Notes: a model not told the origin generated them from the letters alone. 45,885 nt of DNA from Bacteroides sp. 519 (GCF_010500955.1 NZ_QVMJ01000022.1:1-45885), one strand, 5' to 3'; positions 16,750 through 25,652 are shown, counted from the stretch's first letter. Numbers and translations are program-made.

Positions 16750-17340
16750 ATGAAAATCAGAACAACGCTAATTATTATTTTACTAGCCTTACCTTTTTTA
16801 TCCGGATGTGATGTTGCCAAGCAAATGAGTGGTGCTTACAATGTTATTAACTGCAAGTATGATTTTAACTCCATCTCTAACCTCAACCTTGCCGGAATAA
16901 ATGTAAATGAGGGTCTATCATTTACCAACATTGCCAAAGCCACTTCTATTTTATCAGGCAATGCTAGCTCAATTCCATTGAACTTTACCCTGAATCTGAA
17001 TGTAGAAAACCCCAGCCAATCGGCAGCTTTTCTAAATGGGTTGGATTATATCCTGAGTATTGACAACATTCAGTTTACTACCGGTTCATTATCACAAACT
17101 TTAAATGTTCCCGGAAACGGAACAGGTATTCTACCGCTTTCTATTGGGTTCGACTTGGCTACCTTATTAAAAGGCGACACAAAAGATGCTGTAGTTGGAA
17201 TCACCAAGAACTTTCTTGGCATAGGCAGTCAGAAGTCAAATATTACCTTCCAGATACGTCCTACATTTGTTATTGGCAACATTTCGGTACCATCACCCGC
17301 TTACATTCCTGTAAGTTTTGCTTTTGGTGGTAAAAAATAG
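16750..17340 (+). CDS. LEA type 2 (LEA14-like) lipoprotein
   Basis: 196 residues with a lipoprotein signal ending in LSGC (cysteine near residue 20). The rest is beta-rich and resembles the LEA14/WHy fold: LNLAGINVNEGLSF, then IPLNFTLNLNVENPS, the usual water-stress-domain strand motif. It is probably anchored in the periplasm or outer membrane; the ligand is unknown. A -7 box TACTTTTG lies at 16724-16731, 19 bp before the ATG at 16750. That makes the longer open frame from 16702 unlikely and gives a short leader. It stands alone between element A and mdh. Confidence 0.75.
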   Translation: MKIRTTLIIILLALPFLSGCDVAKQMSGAYNVINCKYDFNSISNLNLAGINVNEGLSFTNIAKATSILSGNASSIPLNFTLNLNVENPSQSAAFLNGLDYILSIDNIQFTTGSLSQTLNVPGNGTGILPLSIGFDLATLLKGDTKDAVVGITKNFLGIGSQKSNITFQIRPTFVIGNISVPSPAYIPVSFAFGGKK

Positions 17341-17379
17341 TATTTAGCTTTTTTCTCAGTACCAATAAACAAATAAACC

Positions 17380-17427
17380 AATCTTATGTTTATTAAGATA
17401 CAATAACAATCTAATAAACATAAGATT
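17380..17427. promoter_or_regulatory. Perfect 16-bp inverted repeat abutting the mdh start codon
   Basis: Arms AATCTTATGTTTATTA (17380-17395) and its exact complement (17412-17427) with a 16-nt gap. The right arm ends at the base before the ATG of mdh. It could be an operator, or an RNA hairpin that hides the start region. The stem is AT-rich and no U-run follows, so it is not a typical terminator for the LEA gene. Confidence 0.6.
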
Positions 17428-18426
17428 ATGGAATTTCTAACAACAGAAAAATTAACTATTGTAGGAGCAGCCGGAATGATTGGCTCCAACATGGCACAGT
17501 CTGCCATCCTCATGGGACTATCGTCTAATATTTGTTTGTACGATCCTTATGCTAAAGGACTGGAAGGCGTTGCCGAGGAATTATTGCAATGCGGCTTTAA
17601 AGGTATCAATATTACATATACCAACAGTATAGAGGAAGCTCTTAAAGACAGTAAGTATATTGTTACATCGGGAGGTGCTGCTCGTAAAGAGGGCATGACA
17701 CGAGAGGACCTGTTGAAAGGTAATGCCGAAATAGCTATTCAATTTGGAAAAGATATTAAACAGCATTGTCCGGATGTAAAACATGTTGTTGTAATATTCA
17801 ACCCGGCAGATATTACAGGACTACTTGTGCTGCTATATTCAGGATTAAAACCTTCACAAGTTTCAACATTGGCTGCTTTAGATAGTACCAGACTACGAAA
17901 CGAATTAGCTAAACATTTTAATGTACATCCGGATAAAATAACTAATTGCCGGACTTATGGAGGCCATGGAGAACAAATGGCTGTATTTTCTTCGACTGCA
18001 ACAGTTGATGGAAAACCTTTAAACAAGCTTATAGGAACCCCTGCTCTTACCGATGCTGAATGGACCAGTATAAAAGAAAAAGTAGTTCAAGGTGGAAAAA
18101 AAATCATTGAATTACGAGGACGCTCTTCTTTTCAAAGTCCATCGTATTTATCGTTAGAAATGTTGCAGGCAGTTATGGGTGGACAAAAATTTGATTGGCC
18201 TGTTGGTGTGTATGTTTCAAATAAAGAATTTTCGAATATAATGATGGCTATGGAAACAAAGCTTGATAAAGACGGAGTACACTACCAAACAGTACAAGGT
18301 ACACCTAACGAGCATAAATCTTTATCACAAAGCTATGTGCATTTATGCGATCTGAGAGATGAACTTATTAAATCGGGGGTTATTCCTGCAATAAATGAAT
18401 GGAGAACTATAAACCCAAACTTATAA
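17428..18426 (+). CDS. mdh: Malate dehydrogenase (lactate/malate dehydrogenase family)
   Basis: Interconverts malate and oxaloacetate with NAD in the reductive TCA branch. 332 residues. The Rossmann loop is TIVGAAGMIGSNMAQ (about 10-24), an Asp in LYDPYA (about 38) should select NAD, the substrate-loop arginine region is GGAARKEGMTREDLL (about 85-99), and the catalytic His is in YGGHGEQM (about 178-185). It is longer than the usual 312-residue enzyme and its active-site segment reads GGHGEQ rather than GEHGDS; I believe this is a recurring Bacteroidetes variant. Other 2-hydroxy-acid substrates are possible. Confidence 0.85.
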   Translation: MEFLTTEKLTIVGAAGMIGSNMAQSAILMGLSSNICLYDPYAKGLEGVAEELLQCGFKGINITYTNSIEEALKDSKYIVTSGGAARKEGMTREDLLKGNAEIAIQFGKDIKQHCPDVKHVVVIFNPADITGLLVLLYSGLKPSQVSTLAALDSTRLRNELAKHFNVHPDKITNCRTYGGHGEQMAVFSSTATVDGKPLNKLIGTPALTDAEWTSIKEKVVQGGKKIIELRGRSSFQSPSYLSLEMLQAVMGGQKFDWPVGVYVSNKEFSNIMMAMETKLDKDGVHYQTVQGTPNEHKSLSQSYVHLCDLRDELIKSGVIPAINEWRTINPNL

Positions 18427-18431
18427 GTTAA

Positions 18432-20735
18432 TCAGAACGGATAACCTACTGCAAAATGGAAGGCAAAGTCTCTTTTGAAATTGGGATGTATAATCGGATA
18501 ACGTTTTTTTCCGCTCTCATATTCAGGATTCAATGCCTTCATCCCTCCATCAAAGCGTATAACAAAGAAATCAAAATCTAAACGCAAACCCAAACCATAA
18601 GCAACAGCTATTTGCTTATAGAACTTATCGAAATAAAATTTCCCTCCTGGCTGACTTTCATAATTACGAATGCTCCAGATATTACCTGCATCAATAAAGA
18701 AAGCTCCTTGGAATTTCCAGAAGAGACGGCTTCGTAACTCAATACTGGCATCAAATTTTATATCTCCCGACTGATTAAGGAAGTTACCATCTCCAGGAAA
18801 AGTTCCCGGTCCCAAACTACGTACAGACCACCCACGAACACTGTTAGCCCCACCAGAAAAGTATTGTTTCTCAAACGGAACCACATCGGCATTTCCATAA
18901 GGTACAGCTACTCCAAGCCCAACATGGTATGCTATTGAGTTTCGCTGATCTAATGCCATGTTCTTTGCAAAGTCAAAATCGAACTTCAAATATTGTGCAA
19001 ACGGGATATTAAAGATTGAATACTCACCATCAGCATTTTTAGAAAGACCTAACATTTTAGAGAAAGCAAAAAGCACATTTCCTGCCGATTCAACTCCGGC
19101 ACGGATAGTATAAGAGTTCGAAGCAATTGTATTGTTGTTTAAACCAGCGCCAATACTGTTGTAATTATACATGTAACCCATACGTACAATAAACCTGTCT
19201 TTGTAATTGTATGCCAGAATATAATTCTTTTTCTCATCATTCAGATAGTCTTCTTCAAACTTTGGAGACTTCCAGGGCATATATAAATAATTAACGTCAA
19301 TAAGATCAAATCTATGATTAACCCGTTGGTCGCGTTGGGTCCATTTATAGCCCCAAGAGCCTGAAAGAACCGTACGCGAAAACTCCGGACGGATTTGATA
19401 ATTATACTGTAGCCCAAACTCGGTTGTTGCTCTGATTCCTCTTTTGAATTTAGAAGTCAGGAAAGGAAACAGGAATCGTGGAAAGTTAACAGTAGTTTCA
19501 ACTCCCCATTCTCTATAGTTGTCATAACTATAATCTTCCTTACTCAATCCGGAAATTGCTTCATAAGCACCTCTAAACTTTACCATAAACCGTTCGGAAC
19601 CTTTAAATATATTACGGTGTTGATAGGTTACAGATGCAGCGGCCCCTAAATCGCCGGCCGAGTTTGTTCCGTCCAACTCAAACGATACTGACTGATGTTT
19701 GCTTTTAGTGAGTAAGATATAAGCATTCAGCTTAGTGGTATCACCTACCTGAGTTTCGGCAAACCGTATATTGGTATATTTCAAGGCAGATAAACGTCCA
19801 AAGTTATTATAAGTGCTCTGCACATTCTTTTCGTTATACAATTCTCCCGGCTGAATGCGAAGATTGTTTAACAATACCTTAGGACGCATGTACATTCCAT
19901 CTTTAAAATAAATAGGATAACCGCGGTAATGAATTGAATCATTTATTTCAATACTACTTCGCACAGAAGTTTGCATCGGATCATAATCAGCAATAAAATT
20001 CACCTTATTTATAGCATATTGGCTATGTTCCTGAGGTTCGGCACCTGTGTGCTTATATAAATTTAAATGCAAAGTTAAATCAACCTCATATGTATTTCTT
20101 ACAGTATCTGCTTCGTAGTTAATGTAATCTTTATTAAACTTATAATATCCATTAGATAACAAATACTTGGTTATTCGTTGGCGCTCTGCATCCAGCACAT
20201 TTACATCGAGCACCATACCCTTTTTAAGATAAGTGTTGGCCGAGTCTTGTGTTAGGTATTTTGCTATTTTATGATCCTCAATATTGTAATACAATGAGCG
20301 CACAATATACGGTTTACCCGAAGTTACTTTATAAGTTAAGGAGAGTTTCTTCTTTTTAGTTCGCTCAATCTTTTCTACCTGTGCGCTCATGTAACCCATG
20401 TTGTGAACAGCTTTGGTCATCTCTTCTTCCGAACGCATTGCCAGTCCACGGTCGTATAATACCGGAGCCTGTCCCATTTTACGCAATACTTTGTTTATCC
20501 ATTTGGTAGAATCGCGTCCGGAAAGACTGTAAATGTGAAGTTGGGTTTTAAAAAGGCTAAACCACTTGGAGTTTGGGTTTTGCCTGACATAAGGCTCAAG
20601 AGCCTCCTTCTTTATTTTTCTATTGTCTGTTTGTATCTTTACATTGTCTAACAGATATGCCCCTTCGGGTACAAACTTAGTAGACGAACATGAAGCCAGT
20701 AACAGTATAATAATAAGGAAAGAAAGATTCTTCAT
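18432..20735 (-). CDS. TamL/BamA-like outer-membrane lipoprotein
   Basis: 767 residues. A lipoprotein signal peptide (MKNLSFLIIILLLASC) is followed by SSTKFVPEG. POTRA-like segments fill about 20-370, and a 16-strand Omp85 barrel occupies the C-terminal half, with the surface-antigen motif VRGWSVRSLGPG and a terminal phenylalanine (AVGYPF). Lipidated TamA-like proteins (TamL) are typical of Bacteroidetes and work with TamB in outer-membrane assembly; no tamB is present in the window. The ATG at 20735 places the lipobox correctly, unlike the longer frame from 20768. It is convergent with mdh with a 5-bp gap. Confidence 0.88.
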   Translation of the reverse strand: MKNLSFLIIILLLASCSSTKFVPEGAYLLDNVKIQTDNRKIKKEALEPYVRQNPNSKWFSLFKTQLHIYSLSGRDSTKWINKVLRKMGQAPVLYDRGLAMRSEEEMTKAVHNMGYMSAQVEKIERTKKKKLSLTYKVTSGKPYIVRSLYYNIEDHKIAKYLTQDSANTYLKKGMVLDVNVLDAERQRITKYLLSNGYYKFNKDYINYEADTVRNTYEVDLTLHLNLYKHTGAEPQEHSQYAINKVNFIADYDPMQTSVRSSIEINDSIHYRGYPIYFKDGMYMRPKVLLNNLRIQPGELYNEKNVQSTYNNFGRLSALKYTNIRFAETQVGDTTKLNAYILLTKSKHQSVSFELDGTNSAGDLGAAASVTYQHRNIFKGSERFMVKFRGAYEAISGLSKEDYSYDNYREWGVETTVNFPRFLFPFLTSKFKRGIRATTEFGLQYNYQIRPEFSRTVLSGSWGYKWTQRDQRVNHRFDLIDVNYLYMPWKSPKFEEDYLNDEKKNYILAYNYKDRFIVRMGYMYNYNSIGAGLNNNTIASNSYTIRAGVESAGNVLFAFSKMLGLSKNADGEYSIFNIPFAQYLKFDFDFAKNMALDQRNSIAYHVGLGVAVPYGNADVVPFEKQYFSGGANSVRGWSVRSLGPGTFPGDGNFLNQSGDIKFDASIELRSRLFWKFQGAFFIDAGNIWSIRNYESQPGGKFYFDKFYKQIAVAYGLGLRLDFDFFVIRFDGGMKALNPEYESGKKRYPIIHPNFKRDFAFHFAVGYPF

Positions 20736-20833
20736 GCTGGGAATTTCAATAAACCATTTAGCATACAAACTTAAATAAAATGTTCGATTTATATGCCAGT
20801 TTAATAAAATTTATATTCGTTGCAGAGGAGTTA

Positions 20834-22078
20834 TTACTGCAATCTGAAAGTTATTGGGACAGTATATTTTACCTGTACAGGTTTTCCTCTTTGTTCGCCA
20901 GGAATCCATGCAGGCATTCCTGAAATTACACGAATCGCTTCCTTATCGAGCGACTCTTCTACACTACGTACTACTACCGGATTAGTGATTACCCCACTCT
21001 TACTTACCACAAATTGCACAATTACACGTCCCTGTATTCCTTTTTCCTGTGCAGCGAGCGGATATTTAATAGATGAATTCAGATAACGCATTAAAGCTGT
21101 CTGTCCTCCTGGATATTCCGGCATCTTTTCAACTATTTCGAATATAGTATCTTCAACCTTTTCAACCGGTATTAATTCTTCTTCCTTATTCTGCTCCATG
21201 TAATTCTGACAGTTACTGAAAATCAACAGAAAAGCAATAAATGGTATAAAAAGCAAATACTTATATACCATAAATGCAGGAGTTGCTTTCCGGTTTAACA
21301 TTTTCAGTCGGCTTTTTAAAGGCAGTATACTAAAGCTATTATATAACGCAACAGGCAAGTGAGAGGTTTGTTTTAATCCTATCAGATGATACTGGTAACT
21401 TTTCTTGTTATAACCTGAGTTTATAACCTGCCTGTCGGCCAGGTATTCATGGTTAATCCGCATTTCATTTCGTAAAAGCCAAACAAAAGGATTAAACCAG
21501 TTGAATATAATTATTAGTTGAATAAACAATACATCTAACGAATGACGCTCTTTAGCATGAGTTTGTTCATGATGTAATATTTCATAAAGTTCTTCGCAGC
21601 TATATAAATCTGGAGATACACAAATCCAATTAAAGAATGAGTATGGTTCTGTTCTTTCTTTGAAAGTACAAACTTTAATTCCATTTATAACAGTTTTATT
21701 GCTTTGGAATATCTTTCTTGTAATTTTTCTTATTTCCAGTAACGAGCGGGTAGATAAGAGAACAATACCAATTATATACAGAATTCCTAAAGCATGATAC
21801 CAGTTAAATATTGGGGCATCAGTTTCTTCTGTTGATATTGTGACTTCCGGTAATAATCCATCGTACAAAGAAGATAATGCTGTTATTGTTGCATTGTTCT
21901 GATCGTAAGCTAATTCAAATTCAATAAAAGGATACAAAACGGAAACAATACATATTAGAAGTAATACGTACCTTTTAAGACGCAGAAAAGTATCTTTACC
22001 AAACAACAGCTTGTATAAAAGATACAACACAACAAAAGCAATATTTACTTTCAACAGATAGAGAATGAGTGTTTCCAT
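20834..22078 (-). CDS. BlaR1-like M56 metallopeptidase with TonB C-terminal domain
   Basis: 414 residues. It has about five membrane segments (about 5-25, 35-54, 95-110, 183-200, 267-288) and a zinc-protease motif HEQTH at about 170-174 followed by NEMRINHEYLADRQV. The C-terminal domain (about 325-414) is TonB-like: YPGGQTALMRYLNSSIKYP and GRVIVQFVVSKSGVI. BlaR1-type proteins sense an envelope signal and cause cleavage of the partner BlaI repressor, encoded 25 bp upstream on the same strand. The TonB-type domain replaces the penicillin-binding sensor of BlaR1, so the signal is probably not a beta-lactam. Confidence 0.88.
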   Translation of the reverse strand: METLILYLLKVNIAFVVLYLLYKLLFGKDTFLRLKRYVLLLICIVSVLYPFIEFELAYDQNNATITALSSLYDGLLPEVTISTEETDAPIFNWYHALGILYIIGIVLLSTRSLLEIRKITRKIFQSNKTVINGIKVCTFKERTEPYSFFNWICVSPDLYSCEELYEILHHEQTHAKERHSLDVLFIQLIIIFNWFNPFVWLLRNEMRINHEYLADRQVINSGYNKKSYQYHLIGLKQTSHLPVALYNSFSILPLKSRLKMLNRKATPAFMVYKYLLFIPFIAFLLIFSNCQNYMEQNKEEELIPVEKVEDTIFEIVEKMPEYPGGQTALMRYLNSSIKYPLAAQEKGIQGRVIVQFVVSKSGVITNPVVVRSVEESLDKEAIRVISGMPAWIPGEQRGKPVQVKYTVPITFRLQ

Positions 22079-22103
22079 AGATGAAAGAATTATTTAAAAG
22101 GTA

Positions 22104-22472
22104 CTATGATTCTTCATTCTCTATTATATCCAGAAGCTCTTTCAATTCATCTTTGGATATTTTGCGGTCTTTCACAAAGAAAGAAACCATTTCTTTATAA
22201 GACCCTGTGAAGTAATCTTTTACTACTCCATTCAGAAACTTCCGTTTATAATCTGTTTCTTTTATGGCAGGATAATATTGTATGGAGTTACCCACTTTAT
22301 AAGGAGATAAATATTTCTTCTTCTCCAGATTACGCACAATAGAAGCTAGGCTTGTATAGGGTGGTTTGGGATCTGGCATTTCGTTTAACACCTCCCGTAT
22401 AAAACTTGGTCCTAAGTTCCAAAAGTAAAGCATTACTTCTTCCTCTTGCTGAGTTAATTTCTCTTTCTTCAT
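22104..22472 (-). CDS. BlaI/MecI-family repressor
   Basis: 122 residues. The winged-helix DNA-binding domain fills about 1-70 (LTQQEEEVMLYFWNLG, then YTSLASIVRNLEKKKYL with the recognition helix), followed by a C-terminal dimerisation part. The family represses its own operon and is inactivated by proteolysis through the M56 partner, which follows immediately. An 8-bp inverted repeat lies just upstream at 22479-22505 and is a likely operator. No beta-lactamase or other obvious target gene is nearby. Confidence 0.9.
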   Translation of the reverse strand: MKKEKLTQQEEEVMLYFWNLGPSFIREVLNEMPDPKPPYTSLASIVRNLEKKKYLSPYKVGNSIQYYPAIKETDYKRKFLNGVVKDYFTGSYKEMVSFFVKDRKISKDELKELLDIIENEES

Positions 22473-22478
22473 TTCCTG

Positions 22479-22525
22479 ATTACTTTTAGTATTCTTGAAA
22501 GTAATGACTCTCTTTTACAAAGATA
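22479..22525 (-). promoter_or_regulatory. Promoter and operator of the BlaI/M56 operon
   Basis: On the minus strand the -7 box TATCTTTG is at 22525-22518, with CTTG-like bases about 20 bp upstream. The inverted repeat ATTACTTT (22479-22486) / AAAGTAAT (22498-22505) lies between the start point and the BlaI ATG, a good position for a self-repressing operator. Confidence 0.55.
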
Positions 22526-22601
22526 CTTAATTTATAAATATTGAGCAAGTCAGTATTCTCGTTTTATATTCTTTCAACTACAAAATATCTCGCAAAATGT
22601 T

Positions 22602-22609
22602 TACCTTTG
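22602..22609 (+). promoter_or_regulatory. -7 box for the toxin-antitoxin pair
   Basis: TACCTTTG fits TAnnTTTG exactly and lies 23 bp before the ATG at 22633. A -33 box at normal spacing is not clear. Confidence 0.45.
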
Positions 22610-22632
22610 CATTATATCAAAGAATTAGCATT

Positions 22633-22926
22633 ATGACTTACACCGAATTACAAACCCGCAAAGCTCAACTCATAGCTTTCATTGAAGAAGAGGTATATAA
22701 CGAACAGCAACTACTGAAATACGAAACCATGCTTATGGGGTTCGAAGGAGGTGTAATGCCACATCAAATATCGCCCAATTATCCTTATTCTCCTTCGGAA
22801 GAGAAACTAAAATCGATTGTTACCCAAGCAATAGAAGACGACAAAAATGGTTCATTTATTGATGGAGCTGAATTTGAAAAGAAGCTATATGAAAGAAGAA
22901 AAAGAGAGGAGACTCTATCATTATGA
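22633..22926 (+). CDS. Antitoxin of a ParE-type toxin-antitoxin pair
   Basis: 97 residues, charged and largely helical, with no clear DNA-binding motif visible to me. It starts at the ATG at 22633 (MTYTELQTRK); the longer frame from 22597 runs through the -7 box. Its last bases overlap the toxin start (ATGA), so the two are translationally coupled, with the antitoxin first. The basic C-terminal end (EKKLYERRKREE) may be the part that wraps the toxin. I call it an antitoxin mainly from its position. Confidence 0.65.
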   Translation: MTYTELQTRKAQLIAFIEEEVYNEQQLLKYETMLMGFEGGVMPHQISPNYPYSPSEEKLKSIVTQAIEDDKNGSFIDGAEFEKKLYERRKREETLSL

Positions 22927-23288
22927 TTTATCGTCTCTCTCCTCAGGCCGAAAATGATCTTATGGCCATTGAGATTTATTATACAGGTGTTGGCAACAAA
23001 CAAGCAGGTAATCGTATTGTTGACAGTATCATATCTTGTATCCATACCCTTATACATCATCCTTATCTTGGCCATCCAGAACCAATGCTTCAAGAATTTC
23101 CTCAAAGTTTTCGAACAATGGTTAATGTACCCAACTATAAAATTGTTTACTGGGTTGAAGAAGATATTGTGAAAATAGCTACCATCTTCGACTGCCGACA
23201 GTTTCCAATGAAACTACATAATCTTATTAATAAAGGCAACATGTGGATATGTGAGCCACAGGTAGAATACAAAAAAAGTAGGCAGTAA
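22923..23288 (+). CDS. RelE/ParE-superfamily toxin
   Basis: 121 residues with the ParE/RelE layout: YRLSPQAENDLMAIEIYY at the start, a helical pair, HPYLGHPEPMLQEFPQSFRTM, then KIVYWVEEDIVKIATIFDCRQ with the usual final strand and Arg. ParE members poison gyrase and RelE members cleave mRNA on the ribosome; the sequence does not separate these. About 25 residues after the core form an unusual C-terminal tail. The SpoU methyltransferase gene begins one base after the toxin stop, so a downstream core gene may depend partly on this promoter. Confidence 0.85.
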   Translation: MIYRLSPQAENDLMAIEIYYTGVGNKQAGNRIVDSIISCIHTLIHHPYLGHPEPMLQEFPQSFRTMVNVPNYKIVYWVEEDIVKIATIFDCRQFPMKLHNLINKGNMWICEPQVEYKKSRQ

Positions 23289-23289
23289 A

Positions 23290-24045
23290 ATGACATTAAG
23301 CAAGAATAAAATCAAATACATCCACTCACTGGAGCTAAAAAAGAAGAGAAAAGAAGAGAAAGTTTTTCTTGCCGAAGGTCCCAGATTAATAGAGGAACTA
23401 CTTCCTTGTTTCCAGTGCAACCTACTTATAGCAACAGCCGAATGGTTAAGCAAAAATCCGGATATAAATACTTCTGAAATTATAGAAGTAAACCAGGAAG
23501 AGCTTCAACGGGTTAGCCTTTTAAAAGCTCCACAGCAGGTATTAGCTGTATTTAAACAACCCGAATATGTTCTGAACATGAACGAACTCCAAAACAATCT
23601 CACCATTGTTTTAGATGATGTGCAAGACCCTGGCAACTTAGGAACAATTATCCGGCTGGCCGACTGGTTTGGTATTGAAAACGTTATCTGTTCTCCTAAC
23701 TCGGCCGAAGTTTACAATCCGAAGGTAATTCAAGCTACGATGGGAGGCATTGCCCGTGTAAAAGTACATTATACTCCCCTACTCCCTTTATTAGATAAAC
23801 TCAACAATAGCTTACCTGTTTACGGAACGTTTCTGGATGGTGAAAATATGTACCAGCAACAGTTAAGTAAAAACGGGCTGATTATTATGGGGAATGAAGG
23901 AAACGGTATTAGCAGTGAACTGGAAAAAAAAGTAAGCCGGAAACTGTATATACCCAATTATCCGGCTGATAGAAATACGTCAGAATCGCTCAATGTAGCA
24001 ATTGCAACAGCTATAGTTTGTGCTGAGTTCAGAAGACAAGGCTAA
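23290..24045 (+). CDS. SpoU/TrmH-family RNA 2'-O-methyltransferase
   Basis: 251 residues. An N-terminal substrate-binding domain (about 1-95) is followed by the SPOUT knot with its three motifs: DDVQDPGNLGTIIRLADW (about 112-129), MGNEGNGIS (about 200-208) and ESLNVAIATAIV (about 231-242). The protein methylates ribose in rRNA or tRNA using SAM; the exact site is unknown. It is convergent with guaB, with a 5-bp gap. Confidence 0.92.
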   Translation: MTLSKNKIKYIHSLELKKKRKEEKVFLAEGPRLIEELLPCFQCNLLIATAEWLSKNPDINTSEIIEVNQEELQRVSLLKAPQQVLAVFKQPEYVLNMNELQNNLTIVLDDVQDPGNLGTIIRLADWFGIENVICSPNSAEVYNPKVIQATMGGIARVKVHYTPLLPLLDKLNNSLPVYGTFLDGENMYQQQLSKNGLIIMGNEGNGISSELEKKVSRKLYIPNYPADRNTSESLNVAIATAIVCAEFRRQG

Positions 24046-24050
24046 CTCAC

Positions 24051-25541
24051 TCATTTGTCTTTCAGCATCACATCATGCGCTCCTCCTTCTACAATGCTGG
24101 TCGATGATACAAGAGTTATTTTTGCATTCTCCTGTAACTCAGCTATTGTTATCGATCCGCAGCTACACATGGTTGCTTTAATCTTACCCAATGTAAGATT
24201 AAGGTTATCTTTCATTTTTCCGGCATAGGGCACATAACTATCTACACCTTCTTCAAATTTAAGGTTTTCTGTTCCACCCATATCATAACGTTGCCAGTTC
24301 TGGGCACGGTTCGAACCTTCGCCCCAGTATTCTTTTACATAATTATTACCTACACGCAATACCTTTGTGGGCGATTCGTCGAAACGGGCAAAATAACGTC
24401 CCATCATTAAAAAATCGGCTCCCATTGCCAAAGCTAGTACCATGTGATAATCGTGCACCAAACCACCATCGCTGCAAATAGGTACATAGGTACCTGTACT
24501 TTTATAATATTCATCGCGAGCTTGTGCAACATCAATCAATGCAGTTGCCTGTCCGCGGCCTATACCTTTTTGCTCACGGGTAATACAAATAGAGCCACCA
24601 CCAATACCTACCTTAATAAAGTCGGCCCCAGCTTTTACCAGATAATCAAACCCATCCTTATCAACCACATTTCCGGCTCCTACCAGTACCGAATTTCCAT
24701 AATTTTCTCTTATCCAAAGAAGGGTTTCCTGCTGCCATTCAGAATATCCATCGGACGAATCAATACAAAGAACATCTACTCCGGCATCCACCAAAGCAGG
24801 AACACGCTCTTTATAGTCGCGGGTATTTATTCCGGCACCAACCAACAATTTCTTTTCCGGAGTAAGCAGCTCCAACGGGTTTTCCCGGTGACTATCGTAA
24901 TCTTTGCGGAAAACAAAATATACCAGATTCTGGTCTTTGTCAATTATAGGGAGGGAGTTCACTTTATGTTCCCAGATTATTTCGTTAGCCTCGGTAAGCG
25001 ACATTCCCAACTGCCCAACATGCAGCTTATCGAACGGAGTCATAAACTCTTTCACTTTTTTGTCTAAACCATCTTTTTCTATCCGGTAATCGCGGCTTGA
25101 TACCAATCCCAACAGTTTACCATTAGGAGAACCATCGTGCGTTATGCCTATGGTGTTGTGGCCCATTTTTTTAACCAATGCCACAACATCGCACAACGTA
25201 TGTTCGGGTGTAAGATTAGCATCGCTCACCACAAAGCCAGCCTTAAACTTCTTTACTTTGCGCACCATCTCGGCCTGAGTGTCGATGGGCTGCGAGCCAA
25301 AAATAAATGATAATCCACCATTACGGGCCAGTTCTATTGCCAACTCGGGCCCCGATACCGATTGCATAATGGCCGAAACGAACGGTATATTTAAGGATAT
25401 TGCAGGTTTTTCGTTTGCCCGATATTTAACAAGCGGGGTACGTAACGATACATTTGAAGGTACACATGACTTTTTAGTCAAACCGGGAATTAGAAGATAT
25501 TCGCCGAAGGTTCTGGATACATCAGGTAAATAGTTTGCCAT
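24051..25541 (-). CDS. guaB: IMP dehydrogenase, Tritrichomonas type
   Basis: Oxidises IMP to XMP with NAD, the committed step to GMP. 496 residues: a TIM barrel with a CBS pair inserted (about 100-225, including SRDYRIEK and VNSLPIIDKDQNLVYFVFRKD), the catalytic-cysteine loop GGGSICITREQKGIGRGQ (about 313-330), and the mobile flap with the Arg-Tyr dyad in NWQRYDMGG (about 413-421). The loop and flap look much more like the Tritrichomonas foetus enzyme than like the common bacterial form (GPGSICTTR). A GMP reductase function is unlikely because the flap dyad is present. Its ATG is at 25541. Confidence 0.9.
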   Translation of the reverse strand: MANYLPDVSRTFGEYLLIPGLTKKSCVPSNVSLRTPLVKYRANEKPAISLNIPFVSAIMQSVSGPELAIELARNGGLSFIFGSQPIDTQAEMVRKVKKFKAGFVVSDANLTPEHTLCDVVALVKKMGHNTIGITHDGSPNGKLLGLVSSRDYRIEKDGLDKKVKEFMTPFDKLHVGQLGMSLTEANEIIWEHKVNSLPIIDKDQNLVYFVFRKDYDSHRENPLELLTPEKKLLVGAGINTRDYKERVPALVDAGVDVLCIDSSDGYSEWQQETLLWIRENYGNSVLVGAGNVVDKDGFDYLVKAGADFIKVGIGGGSICITREQKGIGRGQATALIDVAQARDEYYKSTGTYVPICSDGGLVHDYHMVLALAMGADFLMMGRYFARFDESPTKVLRVGNNYVKEYWGEGSNRAQNWQRYDMGGTENLKFEEGVDSYVPYAGKMKDNLNLTLGKIKATMCSCGSITIAELQENAKITLVSSTSIVEGGAHDVMLKDK

Positions 25542-25571
25542 ATTGATTAATATTGCTTGGTGAGTTTCTTA

Positions 25572-25595
25572 CAAAATTAATCAAATAGTTTGATT
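25572..25595 (-). promoter_or_regulatory. guaB promoter box with adjacent dyad
   Basis: On the minus strand TAATTTTG (25579-25572) fits the -7 box. Directly upstream is the dyad AATCAAA-TAG-TTTGATT (25579-25595), which occupies the spacer region and could be an operator for purine-dependent control. The regulator is not identified. Confidence 0.45.
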
Positions 25596-25652
25596 ATTAA
25601 AAAAATCAAAGAATAGAGTTAAATAGAATTCTTGCAAAAGCTTCAGACTTTT

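Noticed and set aside
20834..22472. Beta-lactam resistance operon (BlaR1/BlaI)
   Set aside because: There is no beta-lactamase gene, and the sensor domain is TonB-like and not penicillin-binding.
24300..24330. TPsiC-like GGTTCGAA motif suggesting a tRNA
   Set aside because: It lies within the guaB coding sequence and no cloverleaf can be formed around it.
24444..25067. 207-residue plus-strand frame inside guaB
   Set aside because: It is antisense to a complete and highly conserved enzyme gene and has no recognisable protein features.
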